A program made the translations under genes and the position numbers. This document shows positions 12,402 to 14,772 of a stretch of 14,772 nucleotides of DNA, piece by piece. Source of the DNA: CAYMTN01 sp964393335 (GTDB lineage: Bacteria > Chloroflexota > Anaerolineae > Aggregatilineales > Aggregatilineaceae); NCBI GenBank assembly GCA_964393335.1, contig CAYMTN010000136.1:1-14772 (forward strand), in the 5' to 3' direction. The notes under the pieces are model-generated. The model searched no databases. It saw nothing but the letters and a program-made list of their open reading frames with translations, and was not told where the DNA came from. Every line of letters starts with the position of its first letter. Position 1 is the stretch's first letter.

Positions 12402-12442
12402 ATGACGTACACACCTTAGCCGGTACAGAAGGAGAAAGCCTG

Positions 12443-13399
12443 ATGTCTGCCAGAACACGACGTTGGCTGCGGGTGACAATACTTGTGGGATGGGTGGTGC
12501 TGGCGCTGGTCGCCGTGATGCCGGTGCTGGCCCAGGATGGATCGGGCGGTGGGACGGGCCTCACGACTACCGCCAGCGGCGCGCCTGATTCCCTGGATTC
12601 GGTGGCCGCACGGTTAGCGCCGCTGCTGGTCGGGGCGGCGTTGATCGAACGCGTGCTGGAATTCGTGTTCAGTTGGGCACAGCGTGCCGCGCTGGATGCA
12701 ACCAGCACGCTGCACGGGCTGGCTTCCACGCTGTCGGGCGGCGTCACGGTGGACCTGCGCCGCGCCTACGAAAAACTCGACGCGCTCAACGAAATGCTGG
12801 TCGAGATTAAAGGCCGAGGGCTGCCCATCACAAAATCGGAAGGGGGTGCAGCAGCAGGCGCGGCAGCGGTTGCTGCCGACATCAGCACCTCCGGAGCGGA
12901 GGATGACTGGCCGTTTGCCCGGTTGGCCGAACAAGCCGAACAGCTTGACAAAACGCTCGCCCAGGCCGAGTCCAACCTGAAAACACTCGTCAACTCGCCG
13001 ATCTATAAAGCGCGGAAAAAGGTGGTCGCCGCCGTGCTCAGCATCGTGATGGGCATTTTGCTGGCGTTTGCGGCGGATCTGCGCCTGTTTGCGCCACTCG
13101 ACGTCACGGTCACCGGTTGGTTCGAAGAACCGTTCAAGTTTTTGGATCTGATCCTGGCGGGCGCATTGATGGGCCTGGGGACCGACTGGGTCCACCAATT
13201 GATCAGCGTGTTGACCAAGGGGCAAAGCTTGCTGGGCGCGCGCGCCAGCGTGGCCGAATCGTTTGACGAAACCCGACTGCAATCGATGACCGATCAGGCC
13301 GTGCAGCAGCAGGCCGATGCGCTGATGCAGCAGGTACGCGAGATGGTGCAAACAGAGGCCTTCAGGATTCTGGGAGGCGGCAACGAACCGCCCGCTTGA
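12443..13399 (+). CDS. Multi-span membrane protein with coiled-coil segment, unknown function
   Basis: No family is recognised for this 318-aa protein. Residues 1-30 look like a signal peptide or first span (SARTRRWLR then a hydrophobic core, possible cleavage after VLA). Residues 56-78 are a second hydrophobic helix. Residues 105-125 and 158-185 are charged and heptad-like (AEQAEQLDKTLAQAESNL), suggesting a coiled coil. Two clear spans follow at 193-214 and 232-252, and the C-terminal tail (265-318) is again helical and Gln-rich. The frame extends upstream to 12290, but the ATG at 12443 has AGAAGGAG eight bases ahead and begins a proper signal sequence. The stop TGA is in the same frame as the downstream M23 peptidase, with no stop between them. 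Confidence 0.82.
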   Translation: MSARTRRWLRVTILVGWVVLALVAVMPVLAQDGSGGGTGLTTTASGAPDSLDSVAARLAPLLVGAALIERVLEFVFSWAQRAALDATSTLHGLASTLSGGVTVDLRRAYEKLDALNEMLVEIKGRGLPITKSEGGAAAGAAAVAADISTSGAEDDWPFARLAEQAEQLDKTLAQAESNLKTLVNSPIYKARKKVVAAVLSIVMGILLAFAADLRLFAPLDVTVTGWFEEPFKFLDLILAGALMGLGTDWVHQLISVLTKGQSLLGARASVAESFDETRLQSMTDQAVQQQADALMQQVREMVQTEAFRILGGGNEPPA

Positions 13400-13447
13400 A
13401 GGAAAGCCGCCACGCCCCTGCCTGCGGGAGCACTCCCGCTGCGCGGC

Positions 13448-14686
13448 GTGACGGTGACGGTACGGCCCGGCGGCGCGACCGTTCACGTGCTGCCGGATGC
13501 GGGCAGCGACCTGCGCGGCGTCCTGGATAGCGATACGCGGATCGAGACGGGCGCGCTGGTTTTTGGCGACTATAGCTGGCTGCTCATCTCCTGGCAGGGC
13601 GAGTCGGCCTGGATCGCGGGCGAACACACCGATTTTGCCCGCTCCCCGGCCTATGACCAAGCGGGCGGCGCGTGGGCCGAGTCGGAGGCCGTGCTGGCCT
13701 TCCGGCGCGCGCTGGCGCGGGATTTGCTACGCGCCCAAAAGGTGCCTGCCGACCGCCAGCCGCCGGTCGAGACGCTGTCCGGTGACGCGCTGCGCGCCCT
13801 CGAAGACTCGCTGACACGTCAGACGCTGCCCGCCCAGGTAGCGCGCATCCGGCAGCTCGCCGAGACGCTGGGGCTACCCGCGCCGTTTGCGCACCTGCCC
13901 GTGCAGACGTCGCCCCCGGCAGGCATCGCGGCCTGGGAATTCACCGGGTTCGGCCCGAATACGTTCGCCTTCGAGCACTGGCCGCTGTATTACGAGCAGA
14001 CGCGCGGCCTGCACAACGGCGTCGATTACGTCGTGCCGGAAGGCTCGCCGCTGATCGCAGTGGCCGACGGTCAGATCGTGGATTTCCAGTTTTTGAGCGA
14101 CCCGGCGGATCGCTCGCTGGCGCTGCGCCCATACCTGCCGGCCCCAGCCCGCGCCGCAGACGGATCACGCGCGCTCTCTAACCTGATCGTCGGTTACGGG
14201 CACCTGACCGGCGATCCCACGACGACGTTGGTACAACCCGGCGACAGCGTGCGGGCCGGGCAGATCATCGGCACGTCCGGCTGGCCGGTTTCCACCCTGG
14301 ACGACGGTACACAGGCCATCCAGCGCAATAACGCCCACCTGCACCTGGAAACGCACCTCGTCAGCGATGGACGGCACGCGCTCGGCAACCGCCGCCCGTT
14401 GAACCCGCTGCTGTTCTGGGAGCCGCGCCTGGTCGCGTTTCAGGCGCGACTGGCCGCCCACACCGGGCGTACCCCCTACCCGGCAGCGGGACAGCCCTGG
14501 GGCCGCCTGGGATTCTTCAGCACCGGCGCGTTTGACTACGACCCGCCGGACATCTTCTGGAATTACGACCCGCAGCCGGATGCGATCTGGCCGCCGGGTG
14601 TGTACGATCTGCCCGGTCTGGTGGTCTGGCTGCGCACCGTCGAACCCTATTCCCCTGAAAATGACGCCCCAAATTCCGGCAGTTGA
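13448..14686 (+). CDS. M23-family metallopeptidase with SH3b-like N-terminus
   Basis: The 412-residue reading frame contains a LytM/M23 peptidoglycan endopeptidase domain. Zinc-site residues are His189 and Asp193 (LHNGVDYVVPEGSPL) and His299 in HLHLE, with His297 and His252 (VGYGHL) as the usual catalytic histidines; GQIIGTSG is the conserved strand before them. Residues 1-60 look like an SH3b-type beta domain and 75-145 are helical. C-terminal to the peptidase is a Pro/Trp-rich stretch of about 90 residues. No signal peptide or membrane span exists, which is unusual for an enzyme acting on the wall. The GTG at 13448 has no close Shine-Dalgarno and is uncertain. Upstream the frame is open to the TGA of the membrane protein 17 codons earlier. 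Confidence 0.85.
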   Translation: MTVTVRPGGATVHVLPDAGSDLRGVLDSDTRIETGALVFGDYSWLLISWQGESAWIAGEHTDFARSPAYDQAGGAWAESEAVLAFRRALARDLLRAQKVPADRQPPVETLSGDALRALEDSLTRQTLPAQVARIRQLAETLGLPAPFAHLPVQTSPPAGIAAWEFTGFGPNTFAFEHWPLYYEQTRGLHNGVDYVVPEGSPLIAVADGQIVDFQFLSDPADRSLALRPYLPAPARAADGSRALSNLIVGYGHLTGDPTTTLVQPGDSVRAGQIIGTSGWPVSTLDDGTQAIQRNNAHLHLETHLVSDGRHALGNRRPLNPLLFWEPRLVAFQARLAAHTGRTPYPAAGQPWGRLGFFSTGAFDYDPPDIFWNYDPQPDAIWPPGVYDLPGLVVWLRTVEPYSPENDAPNSGS

Positions 14687-14699
14687 GGGCCGACACGGT

Positions 14700-14772
14700 T
14701 ATAATCTAACCGGAAGCCACTAGTACACGCGGGCGTAGGTTCTGCGAGGGTTTCACCCTCGCGCACCCACCA
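14700..14772 (+). other. -10 box and hairpin at the right edge, possible start of an RNA gene or leader
   Basis: TATAAT at 14700-14705 is followed, from about 14712, by a GC-rich stretch that folds: GCGAGGG (14744-14750) pairs with CCCTCGC (14756-14762) around TTTCA, and GGG at 14731-14733 can pair with CCC at 14766-14768. No ORF of note is seen. The sequence ends before its nature can be told; a structured RNA or a regulated 5' leader are both possible. Confidence 0.35.

Noticed and set aside
12290..12442. N-terminal extension of the membrane protein to an ATG at 12290
   Set aside because: That ATG lies inside the TATAAT box, while the ATG at 12443 has a good Shine-Dalgarno and starts a proper signal sequence.
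12614..13660. 348-codon minus-strand open frame opposite the membrane protein
   Set aside because: Low-complexity Arg/Gln/His composition, no start signal, and it spans the join of two plus-strand genes.
14729..14772. tRNA or signal recognition particle RNA at the right edge, because of the terminal CCACCA-like bases
   Set aside because: No cloverleaf can be drawn, and an internal hairpin so near the 5' end does not fit the single long hairpin of small SRP RNA; the window ends too early to decide.

Overview
The window is GC-rich, tightly packed bacterial chromosome with Shine-Dalgarno sites of the AAGGAG/GAGGAG type. The gene mix (a Mut7-C RNase, an SRAP protein, an SH3b-trypsin fusion, many proline- or acid-rich proteins with no recognisable family) and 7-bp intergenic repeats remind me of Chloroflexota, perhaps Anaerolineae. 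That is inference; there is no rRNA marker here.

Layout. 1-3051: the 3' end of fpg/mutM, a membrane-anchored protein of unknown function with a duplicated C-terminal motif, a convergent Mut7-C RNase-like protein, and a divergent SAM methyltransferase. 3052-3529: an AT-rich gap holding a small self-contained transcription unit (promoter, 44-aa lipoprotein-like ORF, a 93-nt strongly folded element, intrinsic terminator). 3530-5835: an MBL-fold hydrolase and a zinc-ribbon P-loop protein on the minus strand, with a divergent SRAP (YedK/HMCES-like) gene whose promoter places the transcript start at or next to its ATG (leaderless). 5915-8043: a secreted SH3b/trypsin-like protease and a Nudix protein on the minus strand. 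8256-9973: a visibly AT-richer three-gene operon (TIGR04255-like protein, an unknown 129-aa protein, a 179-aa protein with an SQSCDL motif) that looks acquired. 10331-12049: cysE and cysK, reading cysK then cysE on the minus strand. 12443-14686: a membrane protein and an M23 peptidase that share one reading frame and are separated by a single TGA.

The strongest regulatory signal is upstream of cysK. A promoter drives a leader of about 230 nt. The leader encodes a 20- or 27-residue peptide with Cys codons clustered as C-T-C-L-C, then an antiterminator segment lying inside the peptide's own 3' end, then an 11-bp intrinsic terminator. This is the full geometry of classical ribosome-mediated attenuation, tuned to cysteine, for the genes that make cysteine. 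CysE ends in MDYAI, the terminal-isoleucine type of tail that docks into CysK in the cysteine synthase complex, so the two enzymes probably also associate physically.

Smaller signals: two four-unit arrays of a 7-bp repeat, each just 5' of a Shine-Dalgarno; three divergent gene pairs separated by a TATAAT-containing element that can read both ways; a perfect GGTTAG-N6-CTAACC palindrome over a likely -10 box; and a structured RNA-like sequence at the right edge.
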